Assembly (NCBI RefSeq): GCF_049985285.1
Contig: NZ_JBNIEU010000001.1
Span: forward strand, 744,001 to 808,000
Source: Aestuariirhabdus sp049985285
Lineage (GTDB): Bacteria > Pseudomonadota > Gammaproteobacteria > Pseudomonadales > Aestuariirhabdaceae
DNA length: 64,000 bases
Direction of reading: 5' to 3'
Positions 34,356 to 42,702 of this stretch are shown one piece after another; position 1 is the first letter of the stretch; every line of letters begins with the position of its first letter. The notes under the pieces are model-generated. The model did no database searches. It was not told the origin of the DNA and saw only the letters and a list, made by a program, of their open reading frames with translations. The position numbers were made by a program, and so were the translations under genes.

Positions 34356-36108
34356 ACCCCAGCCCCCCCAGATTGCGCTTGATCGCCGCTTCCAGTCGGT
34401 CACTCTCGTCAAACTGCGCTTTGAGCTGCTCGCTCAACCGCGCCATCTTTTCGGCAAAGGGTTCACCGTCGTCCTCCTGATCCGGTGCGCCCACATAACG
34501 ACCCGGCGTCAGCACGAAGTCGTGCTTGGCGACCTCCTGAAAGTCCACCGAGGCGCAGAAGCCGGGCACGTCTTCATAGTCTTTGCCTTGCTGGCCGCTC
34601 TCGGCCATCCCTGGCCTACGCGGCACTTGGGCTCCTGCCCGGCGCCATGCATGGAAGGTGTCGGCCACCTTGCGGATATCGTCGGCGGTGAAGTCGCGCA
34701 GCACGCGGTCCTTCATGTAGCCGAGGCTGCGGGCGTCGATAAAGAGGACTTCACCCTTGCGGTTGCGCTTACCGGACACGGCTCCTGCCTGTCCTTTATC
34801 CTTGGTCAGGAACCAGATACAGGCGGGGATCTGGGTATTGGTAAACAGCTGTCCCGGCAGGGCCACCATGCACTCAACAAGATCCTCTTCGATCAGCCGC
34901 TTACGGATCTCGCCCTCGTTGTTGGTATTGGAACTCATGGAACCGTTGGCCAGTAGCAACGCCATGCTGCCGGTGGGGGCGAGGTGGTGGAGCATGTGCT
35001 GTATCCAGCCGAAGTTGGCATTGCCCTTGGGCGGGGTGCCGTACTGCCAGCGCACGTCGTCGGCCAGCGATTCGCTCCACCAGTCCTTGATGTTGAACGG
35101 CGGGTTGGCCATCACGAAGTCGGCGCGCAGGTCCGGGTGCTGGTCGTCGAGGAAACTATCGGCGTTCTTCTTGCCGAAGTTGAAGTCGATGCCACGGATT
35201 GCCATGTTCATGGCCGCCAGCTTCCAGGTGGTGGGGTTGGACTCCTGGCCGTAGACGGAGATGTGCTTGCGCTGCTCGGCAGGGTCGTAATGCTGCTCGA
35301 CGGCATGCTCCTCGATGAACTTGTCAGAGGAGACGAAGAAGCCGCCCGAACCCATCGCTGGGTCGTAGACGCGCCCGCTGTAGGGTTCCAGCATCTCGAC
35401 GATCAGGGTGACAATGCTCTTCGGGGTGTAATACTGGCCACCCTGCTTGCCTTCGGCGAGGGCGAACTGGCCGAGGAAGTATTCGTAGACGTGGCCGAGG
35501 ATGTCCTTGCTGTGCAGGTTGAGGGCTTGGCCCTTGAACACCGGGTTGGAGAAGGAGGTATCGGAGAAGGAGTTGATCAGGCCGATCAGCTTGTCGTTAT
35601 CCAACTGGTACTGGCTGATGCGGTTGAGGATGCCCTTGAGCTTGGCGTTGCTCTTCTCGATCTCTTCCAGCGCGTTGTCGATCAGCCAGGAGACGGAGCG
35701 CAGCTTCACCTCATGACCGGCATCGTCTTTCCACAGCACCGAGCCGACCGGCAGGATCGCTTTCTCTTTCAGCGTGCTCCAGCGGGCGTGTTTGGGCACC
35801 CAGAAGATATTGGCTTCGGCGTAGTAGTCCTGCTGCTCCAGCTCCTCACGCAGCGCCTCTTGATATTCGTCATCGCTATCGTAGTCTTCCCGCGGCAGGT
35901 AGTAGAGGTTGTCGTCATCGGCCTGATGAAACAGCTCCAGCAGCTGCTGCTGGCGTTCCTCAAAGGCATCGGAGACGTACTTGAGGAAGATCAGCCCCAA
36001 CACGATGTGCTTGTAGTTGGCAGCGTCGAGGTTGGCGCGCAGCTTATCGGCGGCTTTCCAGAGTTTGTCGTCCAGTTCCTTCAGAAACTGCTGTTCGGTG
36101 GCGTTCAT
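34345..36108 (-). CDS. hsdM: Type I restriction enzyme, methylase subunit (HsdM)
   Basis: A 587-aa N6-adenine methyltransferase. An N-terminal helical domain (FLKELDDKLWKAADKLRANL, YKHIVLGLIFLKYVSDAF) precedes the catalytic core with VYDPAMGSGGFFV (SAM site) and VMANPPFNIKDWW (catalytic NPPF). AGGAG stands before the ATG. It is the first gene of the seven-gene operon hsdM-hsdS-DUF4268-TM-DUF6933-RhuM/Fic-hsdR. A 178-bp gap upstream should contain the promoter. Confidence 0.97.
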   Translation of the reverse strand: MNATEQQFLKELDDKLWKAADKLRANLDAANYKHIVLGLIFLKYVSDAFEERQQQLLELFHQADDDNLYYLPREDYDSDDEYQEALREELEQQDYYAEANIFWVPKHARWSTLKEKAILPVGSVLWKDDAGHEVKLRSVSWLIDNALEEIEKSNAKLKGILNRISQYQLDNDKLIGLINSFSDTSFSNPVFKGQALNLHSKDILGHVYEYFLGQFALAEGKQGGQYYTPKSIVTLIVEMLEPYSGRVYDPAMGSGGFFVSSDKFIEEHAVEQHYDPAEQRKHISVYGQESNPTTWKLAAMNMAIRGIDFNFGKKNADSFLDDQHPDLRADFVMANPPFNIKDWWSESLADDVRWQYGTPPKGNANFGWIQHMLHHLAPTGSMALLLANGSMSSNTNNEGEIRKRLIEEDLVECMVALPGQLFTNTQIPACIWFLTKDKGQAGAVSGKRNRKGEVLFIDARSLGYMKDRVLRDFTADDIRKVADTFHAWRRAGAQVPRRPGMAESGQQGKDYEDVPGFCASVDFQEVAKHDFVLTPGRYVGAPDQEDDGEPFAEKMARLSEQLKAQFDESDRLEAAIKRNLGGLGYEC

Positions 36109-36286
36109 AGGACTCCTGTTACCTCAATTGCAAACATGCCTGCCAACTTTAAAGTCTGACACGATCGTACGCATCGCAAGAAGAGAACAATAGTACCTGC
36201 CAACGGCCACAGGGCATACCAGCCAGATCAATAGAACGAGCCCTCAGTGCTCGCCGCCCCCGCAGGAACGAGGTGGTCACCTTCGG

Positions 36287-36592
36287 CTAGCGGCGCGACA
36301 GTCGCGCCCGGTACCTTTTGATCGCCGGGCTCCAGCGTTGCTCGATATAGCGGTCCCGTTCGGCTTCGCTGTAAAACAGGTAGCAGCTAATCCCCCCGCT
36401 TTCATCGTCCTCCTCCAGCAGGGCGCATTCATTCACCAGCACACAGGGCTCGCCGGCGACGGTCAGCCCTTTGGTGATAGAGCCCCCCTCACCCCGCAGT
36501 ACCACTTCATGCCGGGTGAGTTCTGGCTCGGAGTGCTCGATGCGCCGGGGTTCTACCGGCTGCTGCGTCCGTGGGTCCGGCTCCTTATTCAT
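36287..36592 (-). CDS. Small acidic/basic hypothetical protein near the integrase
   Basis: A 101-aa protein after a strong GGAGG site. It has a hydrophilic start (MNKEPDPRTQQPVEPRR), then a strand-rich part (RHEVVLRGEGGSITKGL, EPCVLVNECALLEED), and ends with ISCYLFYSEAERDRYIEQRW and basic residues. No family recognised. It sits between the R-M operon and the integrase, and is probably island cargo or a mobility accessory. Confidence 0.6.
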   Translation of the reverse strand: MNKEPDPRTQQPVEPRRIEHSEPELTRHEVVLRGEGGSITKGLTVAGEPCVLVNECALLEEDDESGGISCYLFYSEAERDRYIEQRWSPAIKRYRARLSRR

Positions 36593-36763
36593 GGTTCCTC
36601 CATCGAGGATTCATCCTGACTCAAGCTTAACGAGCGATCCGTTGCCGATGTAGACTGTACAAAGACTCAGGTCGCCTGAGGCGACAGGTGCATGGCTACC
36701 CCGAAGCATCAGGGTAGCCATGCAGGGAGTTATCCTCCCCGCATGGCTGAGGGCAACCCCGGC

Positions 36764-37069
36764 TCAGCCACTCCACCACTGCTGGCGATCCTGCAGGGTT
36801 TTGATCAGCGCCCGCTCGAACCACTGCTCTGCGTTCTCTCCGCGCTGGCGTAAGCCCTGTACCGTGACCCCGCTGCGTTCGATCCAATAGAGGATCGCCT
36901 CGCCATTGGTGCGAGCGTCACTGCCGGGGGCTAACAACGCCACCAAATGATTGCCCTGCACCACCTCCAGGCGGTGCGCCAGGCGTTGGGCCAGGTGACG
37001 ATGACTCCGTTTTCGCTCCATCTCCCGTTGCGCGGCCTGCCAGAGTTGATCTGCCAATTTAGTGTTCAT
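36764..37069 (-). CDS. Small helical hypothetical protein overlapping the integrase
   Basis: A 101-aa protein with a GGGAGGTGAG site inside the 3' end of the integrase gene and an 11-bp overlap with it, so co-translated. Contains AQREMERKRSHRHLAQRLAHRL and WIERSGVTVQGLRQRGENAEQWFERAL. The pattern is basic and helical, without a recognised domain. An accessory of integration or excision is possible. Confidence 0.55.
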   Translation of the reverse strand: MNTKLADQLWQAAQREMERKRSHRHLAQRLAHRLEVVQGNHLVALLAPGSDARTNGEAILYWIERSGVTVQGLRQRGENAEQWFERALIKTLQDRQQWWSG

Positions 37070-38258
37070 GGCTCACCTCCCCTGCTGCCGAGGTCGATTC
37101 CAGAGTGCTGGCCAACAGCCGCTCGAAGGCAGACCCATCCTGACGGGTCAGGTTGGGAACGTAGCGCGAGTAGACCCGGAACAGCATCTCGGTGTTGGCA
37201 TGCCCCATTTGGCGAGCGATCCACTCCGGGCTCTCACCGCTGGCCAGCCACAACGTGGCGGCTGTATGGCGGGTCTGGTAGGGACGGCGCGGCTCCAGTT
37301 CGAGATAACGCAGCAGCGGATACCACACCCGCCGGGTGATGTTGTTGTGGCTGATCGGGTTACCGTTGCGATTGCAGAACACGTAGTCGTGAGCACCGGT
37401 GGCATCGCGCTGGCGCAGCAACGCCTCGTACACCGGCTGGGCCATGGCGATCTCGCGTTGGCTGCCGTCGGTTTTGGTGTACTCCTTACGGCCATTGACG
37501 ATGGTTTCGCGCACCAGAATCTGGCGCTTGTCGAAATCCACAAAACGCCACTGTAGCCCGTCGATCTCGCCGGTGCGCATGCCGGTAAAGAAGCGGACAC
37601 AGTAGTAGTCGCGAAAGTCGGGGCGCACGGTATCGAGAATCAGGTTGATCTCCTCCAGGGTGAAGGGGTCAATATCACTCTTCTGTACCTTGAGTTGCTT
37701 GATCCCCCGGTAGGGTGAGGTAAACTCGAAACGGTCGGCTGCTTCATTCAAGATCATCCTCAACACTTTCATGTGTCGATTGATGTGCCACGCGGATAGA
37801 CCTTTGCCGTTTTTGCGCACGACTTTGGCGAGCTGGGCGCGAAACTGCAGTAGATCTGCCTTGGTGATGTGGTCGACCCCTTTTTCCCCGAACGCCTGTA
37901 GCAACCGGCGGTCGATCACGCCGCGAATGCTAGCCCGGTAAGATTCGCGCCAGGCAACATGGGCTTCGTCGTACCAGGTTTCAACAAAGTCGGCGAACAG
38001 GGGGGCTTGAGCGAAGTGCCTCGCTACCAGGCTATTCTGCTGCCTCAGCTTTTGCGCCATAGGGCTTGCACGAAAATATTTGGCGTAGTCGAACTGACCC
38101 AACACCATCTCCGCTTCCATGCGCTTAAGCATCGTTTCCAGCTTGCGACGGTTGTTTGGGGAATCGTCCAGTAACGTTTGCTCCCTGCAGCGATGATTCT
38201 GAAAACGAAAATCGATAAACAGTTTATTGGTTTCTTTCCGCACGCGAACCTTACCCAT
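37059..38258 (-). CDS. Tyrosine recombinase/integrase with Arm domain
   Basis: A 399-aa phage-type integrase. An N-terminal DUF3596-like arm-binding domain (KVRVRKETNKLFIDFRFQNHR-like) is followed by a SAM-like core-binding domain (residues about 95-185) and the catalytic domain. Catalytic residues: Arg in FFTGMRTGEIDGL, the PYQTRHTAATLW box, GHANTEML, and Tyr in FRVYSRYV. The start at 38258 follows GGAGGGCGG. It overlaps the excisionase gene by 8 bp. It likely integrated the neighbouring island at the tRNA-Arg 3' end (copies at 38963 and 46196). Confidence 0.93.
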   Translation of the reverse strand: MGKVRVRKETNKLFIDFRFQNHRCREQTLLDDSPNNRRKLETMLKRMEAEMVLGQFDYAKYFRASPMAQKLRQQNSLVARHFAQAPLFADFVETWYDEAHVAWRESYRASIRGVIDRRLLQAFGEKGVDHITKADLLQFRAQLAKVVRKNGKGLSAWHINRHMKVLRMILNEAADRFEFTSPYRGIKQLKVQKSDIDPFTLEEINLILDTVRPDFRDYYCVRFFTGMRTGEIDGLQWRFVDFDKRQILVRETIVNGRKEYTKTDGSQREIAMAQPVYEALLRQRDATGAHDYVFCNRNGNPISHNNITRRVWYPLLRYLELEPRRPYQTRHTAATLWLASGESPEWIARQMGHANTEMLFRVYSRYVPNLTRQDGSAFERLLASTLESTSAAGEVSHEH

Positions 38259-38484
38259 GGCACCGCCCTCCATTCGCCATGGGGATACCGATCGCCTCTT
38301 CGGAATACTGCCCGATATCGCGCTGAATGGTTTCCCATATATAGAGAATCTTGCGCCCGCCAAACGGACGAATGTAGTGAACCCCCTCCAGCAATACGGA
38401 GTCCTTCAGGCGCTCCCGAATTGTGCGACTGTCGTACTTAATGCGCTCCGAAAGCTCCTGAGTGGTGAGATATGTTTGTTTCAT
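38251..38484 (-). CDS. Excisionase-like small DNA-binding protein
   Basis: A 77-aa protein with YLTTQELSERIKYDSRTIRERLKDS, a MerR/Xis-type helix-turn-helix, and GVHYIRPFGGRKILYIWETI as the wing. The start at 38484 follows AGAGGTT; a longer frame from 38517 adds 11 residues without support. Directly upstream of, and overlapping, the integrase, as usual for Xis. It should control the direction of recombination. Confidence 0.8.
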   Translation of the reverse strand: MKQTYLTTQELSERIKYDSRTIRERLKDSVLLEGVHYIRPFGGRKILYIWETIQRDIGQYSEEAIGIPMANGGRCHG

Positions 38485-38962
38485 AGCAATAACCTCTAGC
38501 GTGTGATTTATGGTCAAAAGAAACCAAAATGATTTCTTGCTAAATATTATAAGGCGCTAAAAAACTACAGCTTTCGGGGCTAATTTCTGAATAAATAATC
38601 CCTGTTTCAGGTGAATGATTTTCACTCGGATTTAGCAATAGTCAGGGTGTTTGCCGATAGGAAAGGCCCCAGGAATATACTGAAAAGGCGGCCACACATA
38701 GTGGGAATATTGTTCGGGTCGCTTCACAACTATGGTTTCGCTAAAGCGCCATATTGGGAATTCTGGCTGACAGGGAAGTATTAAGTCATCGACGACTAAG
38801 AGCTTGTCCGTTGAGACTCAAGGGGGACTGGCTTAGAACAGGGCAATGGTCATTTTCGGGGAGGTAAGATTTCTGGCGTCGCAACCCGGTCTCAAATTGG
38901 TCTCAATTTGGTCCCAGGCAAAAAAAACGGCCTAGCGAAATTCGCTAAGCCGTTGATTTGTA
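38485..38962. other. Integrase-to-att intergenic region
   Basis: About 480 bp upstream of xis/int, with an AT-rich start and no supported gene. It probably contains the xis/int promoter and integrase arm sites. A minus-strand hairpin plus T-run lies at 38920-38954. Confidence 0.5.
38920..38954 (-). terminator. Rho-independent terminator beside the att copy
   Basis: AACGGCNTAGCGAA (38926-38939) pairs with TTCGCTAAGCCGTT (38941-38954) with one mismatch. On the minus strand it is followed by a run of eight T. It would stop transcription entering the island from the tRNA side. Confidence 0.75.
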
Positions 38963-39145
38963 TGGCGCACCCTAGAGGATAAATCCCAACGGCTTGGGGC
39001 CGTTGGTCCCCTGCGGGCTTCGCTGCGCTCGTTGCACAATGCTGGCGCATCGTGTCGAACCTCCGAGGTTCGAACGCCCAGATCACACATACAAAAAAGC
39101 CCACACAAGGTGGGCATTTTTGTATGTGGCGCCCTCCGGAGTGTA
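38963..39145. repeat. Left att-like direct repeat (tRNA-Arg 3' end plus flank)
   Basis: Starts with the last 18 bp of the tRNA-Arg gene (TGGCGCACCCTAGAGGAT, 38963-38980) and continues for about 150 bp nearly identical to 46214-46361, including a TCGAACCTC-C-GAGGTTCGA palindrome and a terminator. A second, decayed tRNA end TGGCGC follows at 39127. Confidence 0.8.
39087..39127. terminator. Bidirectional terminator within the left att copy
   Basis: ACATACAAAAA, GCCCAC, loop, GTGGGC, TTTTTGTATGT. It is identical to the terminator directly downstream of the tRNA-Arg gene (46321-46361), so the left copy carries a duplicated tRNA terminator. Confidence 0.75.
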
Positions 39146-39325
39146 GCCCGGCATAGGCCCTGAATCGTTATCAATCGGTTTAACTCCGCTTAATCAGTAG
39201 GTTACATCGATACGCAACCCTTGAACCGCCCCATTCGACACCGATCAGGCACGTTTACTGGTCACAATCCGGAATTCTTGAAATGCAGTTTTGTAAATGT
39301 TTTGAGTGCTGCCCAATATTCGTTA
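39141..39325. repeat. Diverged 185-bp direct repeat, copy 1
   Basis: Matches 41011-41195 along its whole length with many substitutions and small shifts. Best conserved are GGTCACAATCCGG, TTGAAAT and AAATGTTTTGAGTG near the right end. The two copies flank the YefM/RelE pair and the orphan gene at 40247. No coding pattern is obvious. Confidence 0.75.
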
Positions 39326-39531
39326 TTAATCGCTGCTTATCTGCGCCTGCTTGGATCATCTTCGTTTCCAACTAATAGGGGGCGATTAACTTTCCACGTA
39401 TCACCAATGTGAACTTACTGTAGCCCACCCCCTTCACAGAACGTGGTGACCTGGACGGGATTACCTAGCATCACCTGCGACCCTCAAGCAGGGTGAGGGC
39501 TTTAAAAAACCTGTAAACAGGTCTTAAGCAG

Positions 39532-39580
39532 TTGCCCGGCAGGCCGATGAGACCTACAATAAGGTCTTCTTATAGGTCTC
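39532..39580 (+). promoter_or_regulatory. Promoter and overlapping operator of the YefM/RelE operon
   Basis: TTGCCC (39532-39537) and TACAAT (39555-39560) are spaced by 17 bp. The inverted repeat GAGACCTA (39549-39556) / TAGGTCTC (39573-39580) overlaps the -10, and a further AAGGTCTT lies between. This fits autorepression by the antitoxin. Confidence 0.65.
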
Positions 39581-39591
39581 AAGGTGTGAAA

Positions 39592-39840
39592 ATGTCCCGC
39601 CAAATATTAGCTGATACCTGTGTCAGCATTTCCGAGTTAAAAAAGAACCCCAGCTTTGTTGTCTCTCAGGGTGAAGGGTTTCCCGTAGCTGTACTCAATC
39701 GCAATGAGCCCGATTTCTACTGCATTCCGGCTACCGCTTGGGAAGAGATTGTTGACCGGCTGGAAGATGTTGAGCTGAATGCCATCGCGGATGCACGACA
39801 GGATCAAGCTATCATCGAGGTCGATGTGAATGACCTATAA
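39592..39840 (+). CDS. Phd/YefM-family antitoxin
   Basis: An 82-aa antitoxin. The N-terminal domain ISELKKNPSFVVSQGEGFPVAVLNRNEPDFYCIPATAWEE has the Phd/YefM fold pattern; the C-terminal part VELNAIADARQDQAIIEVD is the toxin-binding tail. The ATG at 39592 follows AAGGTG; an upstream frame start at 39532 lies inside the promoter. It overlaps the toxin gene by 11 bp and should bind the operator at 39549-39580. Confidence 0.88.
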   Translation: MSRQILADTCVSISELKKNPSFVVSQGEGFPVAVLNRNEPDFYCIPATAWEEIVDRLEDVELNAIADARQDQAIIEVDVNDL

Positions 39841-40114
39841 ACTGGCGTTTCGTGAAGATGCCAAAAAAGAGTGGGATAAGCTAGCCTCCTCCGTGAAAGA
39901 GCAGTTTAAGAAGAAGCTTATTGAGCGCTGCGATAACCCTCGGGTACCGAGCTGCCGCTTGTCAGGTGCCAAAGACCGCTACAAAATCAAGCTACGCCAA
40001 GCCGGCTTCAGACTGGTGTACGAAGTGCATGACGAAACAGTTACCGTGATTGTGGTTGCCGTAGGTAAGCGGGAGCGAAACCTGGTCTACAAAATCGCAG
40101 CAAAGCGAGTTTAA
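39830..40114 (+). CDS. RelE/ParE-family toxin
   Basis: A 94-aa toxin. The pattern YKLAFREDAKKEWDKL, FKKKLIERCDNPRVPSCRL, YKIKLRQAGFRLVYEV and VIVVAVGKRERNLVYKIA is that of RelE-type mRNA interferases, with the basic and aromatic residues of the catalytic face present. Translation is coupled to the antitoxin. The pair lies between the two 185-bp repeats and probably stabilises the island. Confidence 0.9.
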   Translation: MTYKLAFREDAKKEWDKLASSVKEQFKKKLIERCDNPRVPSCRLSGAKDRYKIKLRQAGFRLVYEVHDETVTVIVVAVGKRERNLVYKIAAKRV

Positions 40115-40246
40115 CCCTCATGCAGGTTAGCGAAGCTTTCTACCCCCCTGGGAGCCTTCGCCGAGAAGGTTTCATGATATGGGGGAAAGGTCACGCTAAA
40201 GCGGAGGAGGAAGTTCAGAGTCCGCTGTATGCTTTTGTTAAATTTT

Positions 40247-40930
40247 TTATTGAATAACGTGCTCATGCGGATTGATGAAAAGCCAAAGCGACAGTCTTAT
40301 TTTATTTCCTAATGCTGCATCCAGGCAAAACCCAGAGTAAATATCCTTAGTCGGCCCCTCAGTCGTTTCGCGAAAAGACGCAGTCATTAGATTTATGGCC
40401 TCATCAATTGAAAACTCGGAATCTAAAGTAGTAAGTACATTGTCCATAAAGTCAAGATCATATCTCCCTTCACCAGTTGATGCTACTGCATATACAGAGG
40501 AAGTATCTTTAAAAGAGTAACCACACTTTTCAATATGCGGAATAACATCTTCATCCCAAAATGTATCAAACTGCTTATTGACTTCACTGGTCATTGAAAT
40601 ATAGCCCAACTGAAAAGAAGTATCAGGTATCCCATCGTACAAGAACCCAATATTTGAATTCAAAAAAAACGTACCAAGCACGCATGGTTCATAATTGACA
40701 CGAATAATATCAAGTAGTGATTCAAGATATTCGGATGGCCTATCAAACTGCCCTGATACTTGAAAACAAGTTTTACCGCTTTCTTCCCTATAACGAACTA
40801 CACCATCTTCGCTGACAGGATCCAGATTATTCTCCTTTGAAAGTTCGATTAAATCGTAAACTCCTTCCATAACTTCTTCCAATTTGTTTTGAAAATTTAC
40901 GGGGGATTTTATGTTGTTATTATCTTTCAT
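40247..40930 (-). CDS. AT-rich orphan gene of unknown function
   Basis: A 227-aa acidic soluble protein beginning MKDNNNIKSPVNFQNKLEEV, with YDLIELSKENNLDP, TCFQVSGQFDRPSEYLESLL, LYDGIPDTSFQLGYISM and an alpha-helical C-terminal third (FSIDEAINLMTASF). I use the ATG at 40930, with AAGAAGG upstream; a TTG at 40963 is possible. The base composition is much lower in GC than the flanks. No family recognised. It lies just inside the second 185-bp repeat, so it is probably island cargo. Confidence 0.6.
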   Translation of the reverse strand: MKDNNNIKSPVNFQNKLEEVMEGVYDLIELSKENNLDPVSEDGVVRYREESGKTCFQVSGQFDRPSEYLESLLDIIRVNYEPCVLGTFFLNSNIGFLYDGIPDTSFQLGYISMTSEVNKQFDTFWDEDVIPHIEKCGYSFKDTSSVYAVASTGEGRYDLDFMDNVLTTLDSEFSIDEAINLMTASFRETTEGPTKDIYSGFCLDAALGNKIRLSLWLFINPHEHVIQ

Positions 40931-41010
40931 CCTGTTAAATACCTTCTTGTTAAGTTCCCACAAAATCCCATCTATATCCGTTTTGTACCCATTGATATTT
41001 AGATATCGAA

Positions 41011-41195
41011 GTGCAGCCTAGGCTAGGTTCTGAATTGTTTTAAATCGGTATAACCTTAAAGCCAGCAGGTTATCCCGATATACCGTTATTCAAACATTCC
41101 CTTTCGACTCCGATCAGACACATTTTGGGGTCACAATCCGGCATTTTTGAAATCCAGTTTTATAAATGTTTTGAGTGTGCAAAATATTCATTTGC
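41011..41195. repeat. Diverged 185-bp direct repeat, copy 2
   Basis: Same orientation and length as 39141-39325. Begins GTGCAGCCTAGGCTAGG and ends near AAATGTTTTGAGTGTGC. The equal length and the TA module between the copies suggest a former mobile or recombining unit. Confidence 0.75.
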
Positions 41196-41254
41196 GGCTC
41201 ATTCGGGTTTCCTGCTAAACCATTTCCGAGCCTGAGAGGCTGAAGGTAATTCAG

Positions 41255-41597
41255 CTAACCAAAAATGGCATAGTAATCATCGCCATGCCAAATACAGTTC
41301 AGCCTGTCTATCTCAAAGACGCCTAAAAAAAGTGACTTATACTCGTCGTGCGCCAATGGTCCATCCAGGTAGACAACGTGCTTTCTTAGTGTTTGGGGAT
41401 GAAGGGGCGCCCTCGTGGGGAAAGCGGCATTCAGTTTAAGACGCCCGGGGTCCGCCCAGCGTAACTGTGCCGGTTCTCCCATAAGTCTAGTCGGAGTCAA
41501 CCATACCGCTTGTGAGCTCTACCCCCTGATCAATATCGGCGGCTTCGTTCATTACGATGCCATCATAGATCCAGAAAACGCCTGTTTTTGCCCACAC
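41255..41597 (-). pseudogene. Frameshifted third gene of the AAA/WYL module
   Basis: A GTG at 41597 follows GGAAGAAAGG, 14 bp after the WYL stop, and opens a frame VWAKTGVFWIYDGIVMNEAA that stops near 41490. In the next frame the reading continues as RLMGEPAQLRWADPGRLKLN to YLDGPLAHDEYKSLFLG and WHGDDYYAIFG, ending at 41255. The two parts join naturally into a protein of about 110 aa, so a one-base frameshift near 41500-41530 is likely. Family unknown. It may be a real loss, a sequencing error or a programmed shift. Confidence 0.5.
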
Positions 41598-41611
41598 GCC
41601 TTTCTTCCTTA

Positions 41612-42568
41612 TTAGTCTTTGATTGGTTGTTTAACAACATCCCACATCAGATCTCCAAACCCTCTCACCCACCATTCCAACATTGCGCTTTCGATAACGG
41701 TCGCGGTAATGACAATATGATCATCGGACACGATCGCTTTTTGATCATTGGAGAGTTTTGACTCAAGGAGGTGGTAGCCGGCCTCACGATCGACGGTAAA
41801 TCTAAGCCTGATTTTCTGTCCCTCGCCAAACCCAAAGCGCCCGTCAAAATCGTATTTCTCTAAGCTGAAATTATGGGGACGGGTAAAGCGTATGGTTTTT
41901 ACCCGCGCCGATACGATCCGGTGCAGCGCTATACTTCGCTCGTTGTCATAACCATCAAATCGACATACCAGATAGAGGCGCGTTCCTTGCTGGGCCAGTC
42001 CCAGCGGCATGACGTCATATTCCGCTTCGTACTCGGAGGCGTTGACATATTGAATGTGTAGCCAATGGTTCTGGTATAGAGCGGCGCTTACCGATTCGAA
42101 AACTCCCTCTGCTATAGGAGGGGGAAGTAACGGCTGGGAGGTGTCGACTACGCGAACCTTATCCCGCCACTCGTGCTCCGGCTTATTGGAATCATCCAGT
42201 TTGCGCCGTGACTGCTTAAAAAATGGCTCCATTGATTTCATTAGCTTGGGAGGAAGCAGATTGTGTAAATATTGCTCGGCCAGGGTCAGGAGCAGGGATT
42301 CCTGCTCTGACAACATGGGTACGGAAAACCCAGACGAGCTTTTCATCCAGCGATATCCGTAGGGCTTGGTGCGATCATCACGTTCGATGTCGAACTCCAG
42401 GCTGAGCATATCCAGTTGCCGCTGAATTGTTCGGATGTCGCGATGAATACCGGCACAGAGAAGTTGCTCATGGATCTCTTTCGCCGATGCAGATCCGTGT
42501 TTCGGTATCCGTCGCAGTATTTCCAACGATAGTGAGAGGGTTTCAATGTTTCCGGCGCGTTTTCCCAT
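41612..42568 (-). CDS. WYL-domain transcriptional regulator
   Basis: A 318-aa protein. An N-terminal winged helix (EILRRIPKHGSASAKEIHEQLL, DIRTIQRQLDMLSLEFDIERD) is followed by a WYL domain (HWLHIQYVNASEYEAEYDVMP, LAQQGTRLYLVCRFDGYDNERSIALHRI) and a WCX-like C-terminal part (GEGQKIRLRFTVDREAGYHL). WYL regulators often control defence operons by sensing nucleic acids or nucleotides. It lies 134 bp downstream of the AAA ATPase gene on the same strand. It likely binds the inverted repeats upstream of that gene. Confidence 0.87.
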   Translation of the reverse strand: MGKRAGNIETLSLSLEILRRIPKHGSASAKEIHEQLLCAGIHRDIRTIQRQLDMLSLEFDIERDDRTKPYGYRWMKSSSGFSVPMLSEQESLLLTLAEQYLHNLLPPKLMKSMEPFFKQSRRKLDDSNKPEHEWRDKVRVVDTSQPLLPPPIAEGVFESVSAALYQNHWLHIQYVNASEYEAEYDVMPLGLAQQGTRLYLVCRFDGYDNERSIALHRIVSARVKTIRFTRPHNFSLEKYDFDGRFGFGEGQKIRLRFTVDREAGYHLLESKLSNDQKAIVSDDHIVITATVIESAMLEWWVRGFGDLMWDVVKQPIKD

Positions 42569-42702
42569 GAGGGTATCTCAAAATTATGAATGAGTTCGGT
42601 CTAGGGCGGGTAAGCCCATAGGCGGATTAAGGTACAGGTTTGAAGAACGGTAATGTCGATAGTTGCTTCATGCAACAGGCTTCCTCTTTTATCAACAGAA
42701 TA

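Noticed and set aside
34984..36159. Plus-strand open frame (391 codons) opposite hsdM
   Set aside because: Val/Leu/Gly-rich translation typical of an antisense shadow.
39141..41195. The two 185-bp repeats as integron attC sites
   Set aside because: No GTTRRRY-type core sites and no integron integrase were seen; the length and lack of strong internal symmetry do not fit.
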